Shown piece after piece: positions 63,547 to 64,000 of a stretch of DNA of 64,000 nt; the first letter of the stretch is position 1, and each line of letters begins with the position of its first letter. This DNA comes from Aquipuribacter nitratireducens (GTDB lineage: Bacteria; Actinomycetota; Actinomycetes; Actinomycetales; JBBAYJ01). The notes beneath the pieces are model-generated. The model was not told the DNA's origin, ran no database searches, and saw only the letters and a list, made by a program, of their open reading frames with translations. The stretch lies in the NCBI RefSeq assembly GCF_037860835.1, contig NZ_JBBEOG010000001.1:248001-312000 (forward strand), given 5' to 3'. The position numbers and the translations under genes were made by a program.

Positions 63547-64000
63547 TCAGGCCGCGGGCGCGGCGGTGAGGGCGTCGCGGACGGCGGCGAGGCCGCGGGC
63601 GAGGTCGGCGACGACGTCCGCGACGTCCTCGATCCCGACGGACAGCCGCAGCGTCCCGTCGTGGACGCCGGCCGCGGCCCGCTCCGCCGACGTGCGGTGC
63701 GCGTGGGTGGTCGACGCCGGGTGCAGGACGAGCGTGCGCACGTCCCCGAGGTGCGTCATGTGGCTGACGAGCGCGAGGGCGTCGACGAACGCCCGCGCGG
63801 CGTCGGTGCCGCCGGCGAGCGTGACGGTGAACACCGAGCCCGCCCCCCGCGGCAGGTACTGCTGCGCGAGCGCGTGCGACGGGTGACCCGGCAGGCCCGG
63901 GTAGCCGACGTCGACGACGTCGGGTTGCGCGTGCAGCCACTGCGCGACGGCGAGCGCGTTGCGGCTGTGCTGCGCGACCCGCAGCGACAGCGTCTCGACG
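63547..64000 (-). CDS. O-acetylhomoserine/O-acetylserine sulfhydrylase-like PLP enzyme (C-terminal part)
   Basis: About 150 C-terminal residues are visible; the start lies beyond the window. LSLRVAQHSRNALAVAQWLHAQPDVVDVGYPGLPGHPSHALAQQYLP, GSVFTVTLAGG, LVSHMTHLGDVRTLVLHPASTTHAHRT and LRLSVGIEDVADVVADL are the C-terminal domain of Cys/Met-metabolism PLP enzymes, closest in style to MetY. It would add sulfide to O-acetylhomoserine or O-acetylserine. The PLP lysine is outside the window. It precedes the monooxygenase gene in the direction of transcription. Confidence 0.88.
   Translation of the reverse strand, partial: VETLSLRVAQHSRNALAVAQWLHAQPDVVDVGYPGLPGHPSHALAQQYLPRGAGSVFTVTLAGGTDAARAFVDALALVSHMTHLGDVRTLVLHPASTTHAHRTSAERAAAGVHDGTLRLSVGIEDVADVVADLARGLAAVRDALTAAPAA

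Noticed and set aside
1-64000. CRISPR array, insertion sequence, integrase or tRNA attachment site
   Set aside because: No regularly spaced long repeats, transposase or recombinase motifs, or tRNA-like cloverleaf sequence was seen, so mobility of the island cannot be claimed from this window.

Overview
The window is very GC-rich DNA with strong G/C third-position bias, many GTG starts and many 4-base start/stop overlaps. It carries a 13E12-type DUF222-HNH gene behind a TCGAAC-N4-GTTCGA SOS box and an AfsR/SARP regulator with an nSTAND NTPase. Together these point to a high-GC actinobacterium; order and genus cannot be read from the sequence. No rRNA, tRNA, CRISPR array, transposase or integrase was seen.

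Layout. 1-4.5 kb: a vapBC-like toxin-antitoxin pair (toxin cut by the window edge), a frameshifted D-2-hydroxyacid dehydrogenase, a damaged unknown locus, a secreted protein and a DUF4143 ATPase with three 23-base-spaced repeats upstream. 4.5-8.8 kb: a large secreted fibronectin-type protein and a frameshifted pRiA4b ORF-3-like gene. 8.8-45.2 kb is a defence island. It starts with a membrane-anchored PemK/MazF-like protein coupled to a NERD-UvrD helicase, followed by a PD-(D/E)XK protein, an HNH protein and a DUF262 (GmrSD-like) protein. Then comes a complete class 1 DISARM operon read leftward (drmD-drmMI-drmA-drmB-drmC). Upstream of drmD on the same strand sit an EcsC-family gene and a roughly 1950-residue DUF4011/SF1-helicase/Vsr-like/DUF3320 protein. 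Divergent from these is a complete Wadjet operon (jetABCD), then a truncated NERD helicase joined to an unrelated fragment. 45.4-59.3 kb: a DUF4190 membrane protein, a NERD/NYN gene pair, a 13E12 gene fragment, a secreted protein, an AfsR-like regulator with a single-base frameshift, a membrane protein, a two-component system, a GNAT enzyme and an SOS-box-controlled HNH gene. 59.3-62.2 kb: a guanidine-I (ykkC) riboswitch, a ureohydrolase that fits nickel guanidine hydrolase, and a sodium:solute symporter. 62.2-64 kb: an FMN-dependent monooxygenase and the C-terminal end of an O-acetylhomoserine sulfhydrylase-like enzyme, probably a sulfur-scavenging pair.

How the genes fit together. DISARM (methylation plus restriction of incoming DNA) and Wadjet (SMC-driven cleavage of circular plasmids) are arranged back to back, so phage and plasmid defence share one 340-base divergent control region. 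The DUF4011/EcsC pair shares a strand and short gaps with DISARM and may be a further, little-studied defence module. The guanidine operon should sense, import and hydrolyse guanidine.

Quality note. At least three otherwise well-conserved genes (562-1472, 7780-8813, 50031-54331), and possibly a fourth (1515-2123), are each broken by loss of a single G or C. That pattern can mean consensus errors or recent decay.
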